Source: Saccharomyces mikatae IFO 1815
Taxonomy: Eukaryota; Ascomycota; Saccharomycetes; Saccharomycetales; Saccharomycetaceae
Length of the DNA: 64,000 bases
Direction: 5' to 3'
Assembly (NCBI RefSeq): GCF_947241705.1
Contig: NC_079267.1
Span: 832,501-896,500, forward strand
The position numbers and the translations under genes were made by a program. This document shows positions 55,384 through 64,000 of the stretch, piece by piece. Below the pieces are notes generated by a model. That model did no database searches, had not been told where the DNA came from, and saw only the letters and a list, made by a program, of their open reading frames with translations. How positions within the stretch are numbered: the first letter of the stretch is position 1; every line of letters starts with the position of its first letter.

Positions 55384-56040
55384 TTATGGAGACCACAGTT
55401 CGCCAGTTCCTCTTGAAGCATAAACTGTTTTATTGAAGTTAGTTCTAATAATTTCTCTACCGGTTTCACTTTCTTCCTTAGTGCCATTTTTTAGCATCAT
55501 ATTGTTAAACTTTTCACTTTCTCTAAATGATTTGTCATTCATGTCTTTGGACAAAATTGAGTCTACGTCAACAATCGAGCAGGAGGGAATGTTGCACTGC
55601 ATGGCCATTTCCCGAATTTGGGGATCCTCACTAATCAAAAACCAATGCAGCCCTTCACTTCCTTCAAGGTAGCATTTATAAATACAACTTTTCAACAAAT
55701 TCTTCAATCTTTTGGGCAATTTTGCAATATTCACCTTTCCACAACTGTCGTTGTGTTCCATAACATCTGACCATAAGATAATATCTAAAACTTCGGGGAA
55801 TTCGATAAAGACTTTAAAATTAGGAAAATTAGAATCATCTAATCTGTCAATAAACCTCAAGGATTCGCGAGCAGCGAAACTTTTACGCCTCTGTTGAAGG
55901 AAATCCAATTCATTCAAAGTAAAGGTTGGAATATAAAAGTTCAAAGTCACGGTTTCTGTACAATTAGAGCACCACCTCTTGATGTTGCCTAAACCCTTTT
56001 CAAAAGCTGAAGCATCTATAATGAAATTATACTGTGTCAT
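55384..56040 (-). CDS. NMD4: PIN-domain cofactor of Upf1, Nmd4
   Basis: 218 aa, as in S. cerevisiae. It binds the helicase Upf1 and assists nonsense-mediated decay, comparable to metazoan SMG6. A PIN fold spans about residues 1-165, starting with the first acidic strand YNFIIDASAFEKGLG (D9), followed by FTLNELDFLQQRRKSFAARES and a later strand LHWFLISEDPQIREMAM (acidic SEDPQ). Whether the active site holds enough acids for nuclease activity cannot be told by eye. The C-terminal 50 residues look disordered, with the conserved KTVYASRGTGELWSP end. Confidence 0.93.
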   Translation of the reverse strand: MTQYNFIIDASAFEKGLGNIKRWCSNCTETVTLNFYIPTFTLNELDFLQQRRKSFAARESLRFIDRLDDSNFPNFKVFIEFPEVLDIILWSDVMEHNDSCGKVNIAKLPKRLKNLLKSCIYKCYLEGSEGLHWFLISEDPQIREMAMQCNIPSCSIVDVDSILSKDMNDKSFRESEKFNNMMLKNGTKEESETGREIIRTNFNKTVYASRGTGELWSP

Positions 56041-56350
56041 TAACCTGGTTTTTTGACAGAACCAAAAGAGGAGGAAAATAGGTACTTTTTTTCACGAGTA
56101 AATGATATAAAGGTGAAAGTATCCTTTTATAAAACCTTGACTTTAACAACAAGAGTGAAGCACTCTTTAATGCTACTGCTGGTCGCTTTCTATGAGATCA
56201 TTTGTATGTATCACCTTTGACGAGCATATGTAAATTTTTTAGGATTGAGTAAAATATAATGGCGTGCATCAAAATATTGAAGATGAGATAGCTTTGAGAC
56301 TAACACGAATTGAAGAGATTGCATTTATTTGTAATACCCAAACCTATAAC
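56041..56350. other. Divergent NMD4 / YLR363W-A promoter
   Basis: 310 bp between the two divergent starts. An in-frame upstream ATG for YLR363W-A at 56264 lies here but would add 29 residues unlike the family. No well-formed binding site recognised. Confidence 0.4.
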
Positions 56351-56608
56351 ATGCCTCAAAAACCACTTAAAGTCACCAAGAAGGTCAAAAACCCACGTAG
56401 GGTTACGAAGAAGCAGAAGAATCTAAGAAAAGCTGCCCCACTACAATTGAAATCAAAAAAGAAATCTCTACAACATTTAAAGAAACTGAAGAAGAGCTCT
56501 TCTCTCACCGAGACCACTGAAAGATTAGTTGCAAGTAAAGTCGGGCACTTGGAGTTGTTAAGAGGTACTAGAAAAGAATTGGAAAAAGGTAAGAAGGCCT
56601 CTAAATAA
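56351..56608 (+). CDS. YLR363W-A: Small basic nucleolar protein (UPF0390-like)
   Basis: 85 aa from MPQKPLKVTKK, equal to the S. cerevisiae protein, which localises to nucleus and nucleolus with unknown function. About a third of residues are Lys or Arg (KKVKNPRRVTKKQKNLRKAA; KSKKKSLQHLKKLKKSS), resembling the UPF0390/C19orf53 family of small ribosome-biogenesis-like proteins. The C-terminal half (TETTERLVASKVGHLELLRGTRKE) is likely helical and is the best conserved part. The start at 56351 fits the family; the longer frame from 56264 does not. Confidence 0.88.
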   Translation: MPQKPLKVTKKVKNPRRVTKKQKNLRKAAPLQLKSKKKSLQHLKKLKKSSSLTETTERLVASKVGHLELLRGTRKELEKGKKASK

Positions 56609-56951
56609 TTCCGAGTGAATCACATTAATCTACCCGCTTGAAAGGCATTTATTTCAGGGCTGGGAGTATCTGGGAACATCTCATCGGTTTTTTTATAGTC
56701 CAGTTTAATTCTGGTATTTGTATATTAGCTTTGTAACTTTTAAGTTATCAAATAAGAAAAAATGTTTTTTTGTTTCCCGCGAGAAATCTGGCAATATGGT
56801 GAATTAAATGCTGATGCCACAGTTTGTAAAAAGTCAACATATATTTGATACTTAAGTAGGTGGAAACATTATGGCCTTATACATTCCCAAATTACCTGAA
56901 GAAAGAAGCAAATCATTGCATAGATAAACAAAATAAGTACAATTTTGTGTA
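56609..56951. other. YLR363W-A - GRX8 spacer
   Basis: 343 bp, the 3' end of YLR363W-A and the GRX8 promoter. No feature recognised. Confidence 0.4.
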
Positions 56952-57281
56952 ATGTCCGCGTTTGTTGCTAAGGCAGAAGAAATGGTTAAATCACACCCAT
57001 ATTTCCAACTGTCCGCAAGTTGGTGTCCTGACTGTATCTATGCTAACTCCATTTGGGAAAAGTTTGACGTAAATGACAAAGTATTCGTTTTTGATATTGG
57101 TTCTCTTCCAAGAAACGAACAGGAAAAATGGAGGGTTGCGTTCAAAAAAGTTATTGGTAGCAGAAACTTACCAACCATTGTCGTAAATGGTAAGTTCTGG
57201 GGTACCGAGAGTCAATTGCATAGATTTGAAACCAATGGTACCCTTGGAGAGGAATTGACCAAAATTGGCCTTTTGCCTTAA
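56952..57281 (+). CDS. GRX8: Dithiol glutaredoxin Grx8
   Basis: 109 aa, the S. cerevisiae length. A cytosolic thioredoxin-fold protein with the active site SWCPDC (Cys25 and Cys28), where typical glutaredoxins have CPYC. The second motif NLPTIVVNGKFWG supplies the cis-proline and glutathione-binding strand. In S. cerevisiae it has low glutaredoxin activity and is not essential. No signal peptide. Followed by a long spacer before RPS22B. Confidence 0.95.
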   Translation: MSAFVAKAEEMVKSHPYFQLSASWCPDCIYANSIWEKFDVNDKVFVFDIGSLPRNEQEKWRVAFKKVIGSRNLPTIVVNGKFWGTESQLHRFETNGTLGEELTKIGLLP

Positions 57282-58357
57282 ATAGCTTGTATCTTTCTAC
57301 ACCAGTCAGTACGTACTTAATATGTCTAAAAAACAAAGTTAAACAAACAAAGTCCCCTCTTTATTTTCCGTTTATAATTGCTGGAGACGTTTCCTCTTTG
57401 AGAAATGAGGACTATTGGTATGCGACGACCCAGATCTAATTAAGTTTGAATAATACCTACCATTACGAGCATCATGTAAGAAAGCAGCTTTCTGAGCAGT
57501 ACATATCTTCTTATTCATATTGGAAAGACTTAAACAATGGATATTTGTAAAAGCATAAACGCTTGATAGCACAGATAAACACTCAGATGAGGGATGCTCG
57601 ACTCTGGGCGCCTTTCAAACTTTCGAACGCATTTTAAAGAACTAGATATTTGTTTTCTTGAAATACATATATACCTTGCAAACGAGATGAATAACCACGT
57701 TGAATTCAAATGCACCGAGTCTCTTTCACCATCTCCGTTCCAACTTACTTCCTACATTTCATTTCATATGGGATTCATTCACCAGCATTAGATATACTCT
57801 CGAAGGAAAACACTATACAAAAAGTATTCAGCTACTGAGGGGTCTGCTTACCGCATCCACAACTTGAATCCTGTATCATAACAATATAATTACCTTACAA
57901 GAAATTGATTGAGAATTAAAGCACCATGACAGTACGACAATTGATCATTACATATTATCTTTTCTTCAAGAGATCTCTCTCCAACTAACAGCCTTTCAAG
58001 CAGATAAGGGCGTCCAAAGCACACTCACATATTCTGGGTAATCCTCTTTGTTATAAGCAAAAGTTTGAATGATAGAAGTATACTTACCTCCTACTTTAGC
58101 CTTCAAACTTCCTTTCTTCTGCGGTCATTCATACACTTCATTGCCTTAGAATTCGTCAAACCCTAACTTTATCAGGCAAAAATGACCGTTACAAGTGATC
58201 GACGCATGTTTTTCAAAAGCTTTTTTTTTCACGTTTTTGAAAAGTTTTCTCTTTCATACAAATTGTCTCACTTCTTTGACTTTTTTCCATATATTTGAAA
58301 CTATTTCCACCTAAAGAAGCCAAGCAAAAAACTTCAAGATTACCATACTAACAACAA
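57282..58357 (+). promoter_or_regulatory. GRX8-RPS22B region with Abf1 site and 5' leader exon
   Basis: About 1.1 kb. CGTTACAAGTGAT at 58187-58199 fits the reverse Abf1 consensus (CGT-N5-RYGAY). It is followed by T-rich tracts (58220-58290), a layout known for the Abf1-driven minority of ribosomal protein genes. The non-coding first exon of RPS22B ends at 58357. Frames of 60-66 aa on both strands (57372-57791) have no gene-like features. Confidence 0.6.
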
Positions 58358-58915
58358 GTATGTGGTGATGAATTTGGTGAGATATTTGTGAGATTGATTG
58401 GATTTTAAAGAGTAATTGTAAACTTTTTTTTCTCAGCTGCTAGTCGTTTGTCTTTCGTTTTTACATTGCGCTAGATAAGTTAACAGGGATTGCTAAAGAA
58501 TCAAAGTAACTAGACTCTAAAGTAGAACACCATATTTTTGGACCGACATCTCTTTCTAAAAGAGGTCGGAAGCGTACTTAGAAGTAAATATTCTTAAGTT
58601 CGGTTGAACTTGGATATTATTACAAGAGTTCTAGTCTTCGATACCGTTTTAAGCAATTGTAACCGCACCATTCAACTTCTATGTTTAATTCTTTCATTTT
58701 AGTTTTTGCTATTAGGAAAGGATTAACTTAATTTAAAGGTGGAAAGTGCGTAGAATTGTAACTCCTACGATCCTGGGATACTTACAATTTTGTACTGTTT
58801 CCAAGACTATTGTAGCTGATACAAAATTAAGAGAATGCATTCAACTTTTTACTTTTCTGGCAATCAAATGCGAGAGTGAGAAACATGAGTTTAATACTAA
58901 CGTCTTATGACATAG
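58358..58915 (+). other. 5' UTR intron of RPS22B
   Basis: 558-bp intron before the start codon: 5' site GTATGT (58358-58363), branch point TACTAAC (58895-58901), 3' site TAG (ends 58915), 11 bp before the ATG. S. cerevisiae RPS22B has a leader intron of nearly the same length. Inside, 58543-58569 can form a stem (CCGAC...GTCGG with inner CTCTT/AAGAG) that extends imperfectly through CTAAAGTA and TACTTAG. This fits the known RNase III (Rnt1) control of this intron. Confidence 0.85.
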
Positions 58916-58926
58916 CAAGATAAAAA

Positions 58927-59801
58927 ATGACTCGTTCTTCCGTATTAGCTGATGCTTTAAATGCTATTAACAACGCCGAAAAGACCGGTAAGCGTCAAGT
59001 TTTGTTGAGACCTTCTTCCAAGGTTATCATCAAGTTTTTGCAAGTAATGCAAAAGCATGGTATGTTCATTAATTTCCAATTTTCTCATGGATTTTAGCTT
59101 TTGCTTATTATTTTTAGGTTTTCCACGAAACCGTTTTCAAAGTTGAACGTTGTGCAAGACAAAAGAAAAACTATTGCTATTGTTTTTTATTCCGGGCTGA
59201 TAACTAGATGGTGTGATCGGACAGTATAATAATTTATACTGAACAAAGACTTTCAAAAGATGTTCTTTGTGCTCAGTCCCATACTGTTTTTTAAGTGTCC
59301 GGGAAATTCAATCCCATGTGGAAATGCTTCTTACACGGTCATGAATTACACTTCGCGTGTAGCTACAATATCCATTACCGTTTACTTTTCCTCAAAATTT
59401 TACTCTTAACTTCACATTAGCAAATTTTTTCTTTCGCATGTCTTAAACATCATTCTCTCTTGTTTTTATGAGGTAAGCAAAGGATTGGAATTCAATATAC
59501 TCCATGAAAAGACCCTAATACTAACAGTTGCTTTTTTTTAGGTTACATTGGCGAATTCGAGTACATCGATGACCACAGATCTGGTAAGATTGTTGTTCAA
59601 TTGAACGGTAGATTGAACAAGTGTGGTGTTATTTCTCCAAGATTTAACGTTAAAATTGGCGACATTGAAAAGTGGACCGCCAACTTGTTACCAGCCAGAC
59701 AGTTTGGTTATGTTATTTTGACTACTTCTGCCGGTATTATGGATCACGAAGAAGCTAGAAGAAAGCATGTTTCTGGTAAAATCTTGGGTTTTGTTTATTA
59801 A
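58927..59801 (+). CDS. RPS22B: 40S ribosomal protein S22 (uS8), spliced
   Basis: Two coding exons, 58927-59059 and 59542-59801, together 130 aa, the family length. The coding intron (482 bp) has 5' site GTATGT at 59060, branch point TACTAAC (59519-59525) and 3' site TAG (ends 59541). uS8 binds helix 21 region of 18S rRNA and is needed early in 40S assembly. The protein begins [20 protein letters not shown] and ends [14 protein letters not shown]. An open frame starting at 59601 is only the internal part of exon 2. A leader intron precedes the start. Paralogue RPS22A lacks these introns, so this is the B copy. Confidence 0.97.
59160..59370 (+). ncRNA. SNR44: Probable intronic H/ACA snoRNA (snR44)
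   Basis: S. cerevisiae RPS22B carries the H/ACA snoRNA snR44 (about 211 nt) in this intron. Here the intron contains hairpins compatible with it: CAGTATAA/TTATACTG (59222-59242 region) and TACACTTCGCGTGTA ending in CTACAATA, an ACA box three bases before 59370. The left border is set only from the expected length. The pseudouridylation targets cannot be confirmed by eye. Boundaries are approximate. Confidence 0.5.
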
Positions 59802-60009
59802 GTAGTTTTCAATAATGGTATATAATATTAATTCTTTTATCTGTCATACATTTTTATTTTTTTCAGCTTCAAACTGTACCAGAAAACATACTTTTGCGTA
59901 ATAGCGACAAACTGTCATTATTAATGAAGAAAAACTTGATCATAAGCACAAAATACAATAGAGCCTTACACAATTTCTGAGTTTTCGCTACTGAAAAGGT
60001 CACATATAC

Positions 60010-61806
60010 ATGACAAAGAGGAGAAGCCTTTATATGGTTGGTTCTGCCTCAACAATAGATCATCTACCTCCAGAAATATGGCTTTGTATTTCGAAGTTAC
60101 TCAAGACATCTGACTTGCACAACCTCTGTTTAATTAACAGAAGATTGTATATAACAGTCACCACTGATGCAATTTGGAAAAAAAGGTGTTACGATCGATG
60201 GATCAACCAAGAAACCTTGGATATTTTAACTGGTAACGACTGCGACCCGATACCAGTCTCCCAGTGGTATTCTTACTACCTACAAAGAGCAAAATGGGAA
60301 AGAAAAATGTTTTCTTTATTACAGGAATTAACTGAGGAGACAAATCCTCAATATTTCAGGGAGAAATATTTACATATCCTCCAATTTCGACAGTACAAGC
60401 TTGCTACATTTCTTCATAGGATCATTAATCAAGGTTACATCCCTGAAGAACGACCACTTGATTTAATCACATACGCCAACAATTTGCTGAAAAATATTAG
60501 ACATAGATACGTCTTTCCTCTATTTTATCCCACAAATGCCACAGAATTGAAGAATTTGAACAGTATGGCTTCGAGAGATGCCGAAATGGTATATCTGAGA
60601 TTATCTGCCATTGATACTGCCTTTCACGATTTATTGGACGCTAGAGAGTTTGTGTTTAGTGGCATATATTCCGATCTGCTACAAAAGTATAAAAAAATAG
60701 AAGAGTTCTTAAAGTTACGCCCAGTGACGAGAGTTTCCAAACTAATTTCAATAAGTACGGACTACCTCGATTGCTTTTCACAGCCTAATGATACAGTACA
60801 TGAAACGAATAATAGGGACCCAGAAAGGGAGCTACATAGGGAAGATTTTATGCTGCTTAGAGTATATTCCCGAGAGAGTCGAGGTTATAAAACCATCATC
60901 CTAGCAATAATACAAGCTATTGCCAAAAGATTTAACGTTGAGTCATATCTTGCCCGAGACCATTTGGTGGTGTTAGAACCAGAATTTCCAGATGGACAGG
61001 CTTTTGTTACCATAAATGAAGATTATCAGCCATACATTTTTAATAGAGAAGATCTTATTAGTGTTTGGTCCAGCAACTTTCCCCATACAGTAAATTTTGA
61101 AAGTATGGCTTTACCAGCACTGTTAGAACCAATGTCAATACAACATTTGCTAACAGAATTTTTTCGTGAATTACTAAGATGCAAGCCCAGACCTTTTGAA
61201 GGGTATCCTGATAGAGCTCATGCGTTACGTGATATGTTTCCATATGGCAAAGTAGAAGTTCCCAGAGATGTAATCATGTATTTTTCATTTATATATGATC
61301 TTTTTGATGGTATGTTTGAATCTGGAATGACTAGTTTACGAGGTCAGATATTGAGAGATTTATTGAACTACGTTAACGCAAATAATTTTGGTGATTTGAA
61401 TATCATAATTGGACAAAATGCTCTCAAAGAACCAAACGATTGCTGGTCAAATAAGAGGGATTACGTTCTTTTAGATGACGATAATAAGATTGGGTATTTT
61501 TATAAGGATATTGAAACCGATGATACATTATGTGCTTTGAATCAATATGAAGTAGACGGCAAAATTTTTGTAACAACAATAGACATTCTGGGCGAAATAA
61601 GAGTACGGTTGGCAGAGGGGTTGATGCCTTTTCAGGGAGATTGCGATATGTTGTGGAAGAGCTTCTCTTGCGTAGTTTCACGAACTGACTGGGGACTTTT
61701 TTTCAAAGGCTACGACGAAGAGAAGCACAGGATGCAATTAAGCTCTTACATAGAAGAAAAGCTTTTCAATCTTTTAGATGATGAACAGCCTTTATATCAT
61801 TTATAA
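60010..61806 (+). CDS. MDM30: Mitochondrial F-box protein Mdm30
   Basis: 598 aa, as in S. cerevisiae. The substrate receptor of an SCF ubiquitin ligase that marks the mitofusin Fzo1 for turnover, needed for mitochondrial fusion; it also targets Gal4. The F-box lies at about residues 17-60 (IDHLPPEIWLCISKLLKTSDLHNLCLINRRLY). The rest has no named domain but holds a transglutaminase-like/YccV-like organisation typical of the F-box/hemimethylated-DNA-binding group (WGLFFKGYDEEKHRMQL near the end). A second Met at residue 9 is possible, but the first matches S. cerevisiae. Divergence from the S. cerevisiae protein seems well above 5%. Confidence 0.94.
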   Translation: MTKRRSLYMVGSASTIDHLPPEIWLCISKLLKTSDLHNLCLINRRLYITVTTDAIWKKRCYDRWINQETLDILTGNDCDPIPVSQWYSYYLQRAKWERKMFSLLQELTEETNPQYFREKYLHILQFRQYKLATFLHRIINQGYIPEERPLDLITYANNLLKNIRHRYVFPLFYPTNATELKNLNSMASRDAEMVYLRLSAIDTAFHDLLDAREFVFSGIYSDLLQKYKKIEEFLKLRPVTRVSKLISISTDYLDCFSQPNDTVHETNNRDPERELHREDFMLLRVYSRESRGYKTIILAIIQAIAKRFNVESYLARDHLVVLEPEFPDGQAFVTINEDYQPYIFNREDLISVWSSNFPHTVNFESMALPALLEPMSIQHLLTEFFRELLRCKPRPFEGYPDRAHALRDMFPYGKVEVPRDVIMYFSFIYDLFDGMFESGMTSLRGQILRDLLNYVNANNFGDLNIIIGQNALKEPNDCWSNKRDYVLLDDDNKIGYFYKDIETDDTLCALNQYEVDGKIFVTTIDILGEIRVRLAEGLMPFQGDCDMLWKSFSCVVSRTDWGLFFKGYDEEKHRMQLSSYIEEKLFNLLDDEQPLYHL

Positions 61807-62033
61807 TGATATTTAATGAATTTTTTGGAAGAATACATGTCTGACACATTCTATAGCTTTTTTTGTCAGCCCGAGCGGCCTTTCCTTAGTTGTATATCCG
61901 ATCCTCATTCACATTGAACTAAAAATACTGATTACAACTGTAACAAACGATAAGGTTGCTCATTATCTGAACAAATTTGTCATATACTTGCTCCCTATAG
62001 AAAAAGAAAGAATATCTGAAAAAACCAAAAACA

Positions 62034-63998
62034 ATGCTTAGATTTGGGAGATTAAATTGTCCCAAATTGAATATCAGTTCACGATTACTATACTCAACGA
62101 GTTCTCAAGTAGTTAAAAAGGTCATTGGTATCGATTTAGGTACAACAAATAGTGCTGTTGCATATATCCGTGATTCAAACGATAAGAAATCAGCTACTAT
62201 AATAGAGAATGATGAAGGACAACGAACCACACCATCAATAGTTGCCTTTGATGTTAAGAGCTCACCACAGAACAAAGAACAGATGAAAACCTTGGTAGGG
62301 ATGGCAGCTAAGAGGCAAAACGCGGTTAATGCTGAAAACACCTTCTTTGCCACAAAGAGACTCATTGGTCGTGCGTTTGATGACAAGGAAGTTCAACGAG
62401 ATATGAGTATCATGCCATACAAGATTGTCAAGTGTGAATTTAATGGGCAAGCCTATCTTAGTACGTCAAATGGGCTCATTCAATCACCCAGTCAAATAGG
62501 ATCTATACTGTTGAAGTATTTGAAACAAGTCTCAGAAGAATACTTGGGAGAAGAAGTAAACCTGGCAGTTATTACAGTTCCAGCGTACTTTAACGATTCT
62601 CAAAGACAAGCTACAAAAGATGCCGGTAAACTAGCCGGGCTCAATGTTTTGAGAGTTATCAATGAACCAACTGCAGCTGCCTTGAGTTTCGGAATTGATG
62701 ATAAAAGGAATAATGGACTAGTTGCAGTTTACGATTTGGGTGGTGGTACATTTGATATATCAATCTTGGATATTGAAGATGGTGTTTTTGAAGTTCGGGC
62801 TACTAACGGTGATACGCATTTGGGTGGGGAAGATTTTGATAATGTTATTGTAAACTATATCATAGACACATTTATTAAGGAAAACCCTGAAATTACACGG
62901 GAAGAAATCACAAAGAATAGGGAGACCATGCAAAGGTTAAAAGATATATCTGAAAGAGCTAAGATAGATCTGTCACATGTAAAGAAAACCGTCATCGAAC
63001 TTCCATTCGTGTATAAGAGCAAACATTTACGGATGTCAATGACAGAGGAAGAGCTGGATAACATGACTTTATCATTAATCAAAAGAACTATCCCACCTGT
63101 GAAGCAGGCGCTAGTAGACGCTGATATTGAAGCAGAAAACATAGATGAGGTGATCCTTGTTGGTGGTATGACACGTATGCCCAAAATCAGATCTGTTGTA
63201 AAAGATCTTTTTGGTAGGTCTCCCAATTCTAGTGTTAATCCGGATGAAACTGTTGCACTGGGTGCAGCTATTCAAGGTGGTGTCCTATCTGGTGAAATAA
63301 AGAATGTTTTACTTTTAGATGTTACTCCATTGACATTAGGTATTGAAACATTCGGAGGAGCATTTTCGCCCTTGATACCTAGAAATACAACAGTTCCGGT
63401 GAGAAAAACTGAGATATTTAGTACTGGTGTTGATGGTCAAACTGGGGTTGATATTAAAGTTTTTCAGGGTGAGAGAGGATTAGTTCGTAATAACAAATTG
63501 ATTGGTGACTTGAAGCTTACTGGTATCACACCTTTACCTAAGGGTATTCCGCAAATATATGTTACATTTGATATCGATGCCGATGGTATCATTAATGTGT
63601 CAGCTGCTGAGAAAAGTAGTGGGAAGGAACAATCCATAACTGTGATACCAAATTCTGGATTAAGTGAGCAGGAAATTGCAAAATTGGTGGAAGAAGCAAA
63701 TGCTAATAGGGCTCAAGATAACCTGATTAGACAAAGATTAGAACTTATTTCCAAAGCCGATATTATGATCAGCGACACTGAGAATTTGTTCAAAAGATAC
63801 GAAAAACTAATTTCTAGTGAAATGGAGTACCCCAAGATTGTAAATGATATCAAGGCTGTTAAACAAGCCATAAAGGATTTTAAGACCAACGAAAATGATA
63901 TGTCAATTGACGTGAATGGAATAAAGAAGGCTACTGATGCACTACAGGGCCGCGCATTGAAGTTATTTCAAAGTGCGACAAAACATCAGCAGCAGTAG
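62034..63998 (+). CDS. SSQ1: Mitochondrial Hsp70 for iron-sulfur cluster transfer
   Basis: 654 aa (657 in S. cerevisiae), complete with its stop two bases before the window end. A matrix chaperone that works with the J-protein Jac1 and nucleotide exchange factor Mge1 to move Fe-S clusters off the scaffold Isu1. An N-terminal presequence (MLRFGRLNCPKLNISSRLLY, about residues 1-25) is basic and lacks acids. The ATPase domain starts VIGIDLGTTNSAVAYI and has the phosphate loop VAVYDLGGGTFDISILD and VILVGGMTRMPKI. The linker VLLLDVTPLTLGIET precedes the substrate-binding domain. The family alternatives SSC1 and ECM10 are less likely, given position next to MDM30. Confidence 0.96.
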   Translation: MLRFGRLNCPKLNISSRLLYSTSSQVVKKVIGIDLGTTNSAVAYIRDSNDKKSATIIENDEGQRTTPSIVAFDVKSSPQNKEQMKTLVGMAAKRQNAVNAENTFFATKRLIGRAFDDKEVQRDMSIMPYKIVKCEFNGQAYLSTSNGLIQSPSQIGSILLKYLKQVSEEYLGEEVNLAVITVPAYFNDSQRQATKDAGKLAGLNVLRVINEPTAAALSFGIDDKRNNGLVAVYDLGGGTFDISILDIEDGVFEVRATNGDTHLGGEDFDNVIVNYIIDTFIKENPEITREEITKNRETMQRLKDISERAKIDLSHVKKTVIELPFVYKSKHLRMSMTEEELDNMTLSLIKRTIPPVKQALVDADIEAENIDEVILVGGMTRMPKIRSVVKDLFGRSPNSSVNPDETVALGAAIQGGVLSGEIKNVLLLDVTPLTLGIETFGGAFSPLIPRNTTVPVRKTEIFSTGVDGQTGVDIKVFQGERGLVRNNKLIGDLKLTGITPLPKGIPQIYVTFDIDADGIINVSAAEKSSGKEQSITVIPNSGLSEQEIAKLVEEANANRAQDNLIRQRLELISKADIMISDTENLFKRYEKLISSEMEYPKIVNDIKAVKQAIKDFKTNENDMSIDVNGIKKATDALQGRALKLFQSATKHQQQ

Positions 63999-64000
63999 CA

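Noticed and set aside
57372-57791. Small frames between GRX8 and RPS22B
   Set aside because: No conserved motif, unbiased codons and overlapping frames on both strands; treated as non-coding.

Overview
The window is nuclear DNA of a budding yeast of the genus Saccharomyces. Gene order and products match the right arm of S. cerevisiae chromosome XII from VRP1 (YLR337C) to SSQ1 (YLR369W) without a break. Genes are close-packed, introns are few and carry the yeast GTATGT...TACTAAC...AG signals, and the only mobile elements are Ty-type LTR retrotransposons. Compared from memory with S. cerevisiae, many proteins differ by several percent (RPP0 and TAL1 by about 4%, CIS1 and the STE11 N-terminus by more). 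So I infer a non-cerevisiae species, probably more distant than the nearest sister S. paradoxus. The exact species is not settled here.

Left part (1-14.4 kb): the 5' two thirds of VRP1 (actin-binding verprolin) on the minus strand, then RPP0 (ribosomal stalk P0), SPO77 (spore wall), FKS1 (1,3-beta-glucan synthase) and GAS2 (sporulation glucanosyltransferase). SPO77 and GAS2 each have a middle-sporulation element upstream. FKS1 between them has G1/S (MCB and SCB) motifs.

Mobile region (14.5-21.3 kb): a young, almost whole Ty4-family element, most like the Tsu4 lineage, lies inside older delta (Ty1/Ty2) LTR debris 177 bp upstream of a tRNA-Arg(CCG) gene. Its left end abuts an inverted copy of its own LTR. 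A second, older LTR of the same family stands alone at 25.8-26.1 kb.

Middle (21.3-43.7 kb): RPL26A (spliced), the PFKFB-like YLR345W, CIS1, KAP95 (importin beta), DIC1 (mitochondrial dicarboxylate carrier), ORM2 (sphingolipid control), NIT3, LUG1, BUD8, TAL1 (transaldolase), ILV5 (valine/isoleucine synthesis, with a striking palindromic Gcn4/Leu3 promoter) and ATG33 (mitophagy).

Right part (44-64 kb): RSC2 (chromatin remodelling), ADE13 (purine synthesis), VPS38 and DCR2 (overlapping tail to tail), YLR361C-A, STE11 (MAP kinase kinase kinase), NMD4, YLR363W-A, GRX8, RPS22B (two introns, the second with a probable H/ACA snoRNA), MDM30 (F-box, mitofusin turnover) and SSQ1 (mitochondrial Hsp70 for iron-sulfur clusters). 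This is an ordinary housekeeping chromosome segment. The unusual material is the retrotransposon nest and a few promoter or intron structures.
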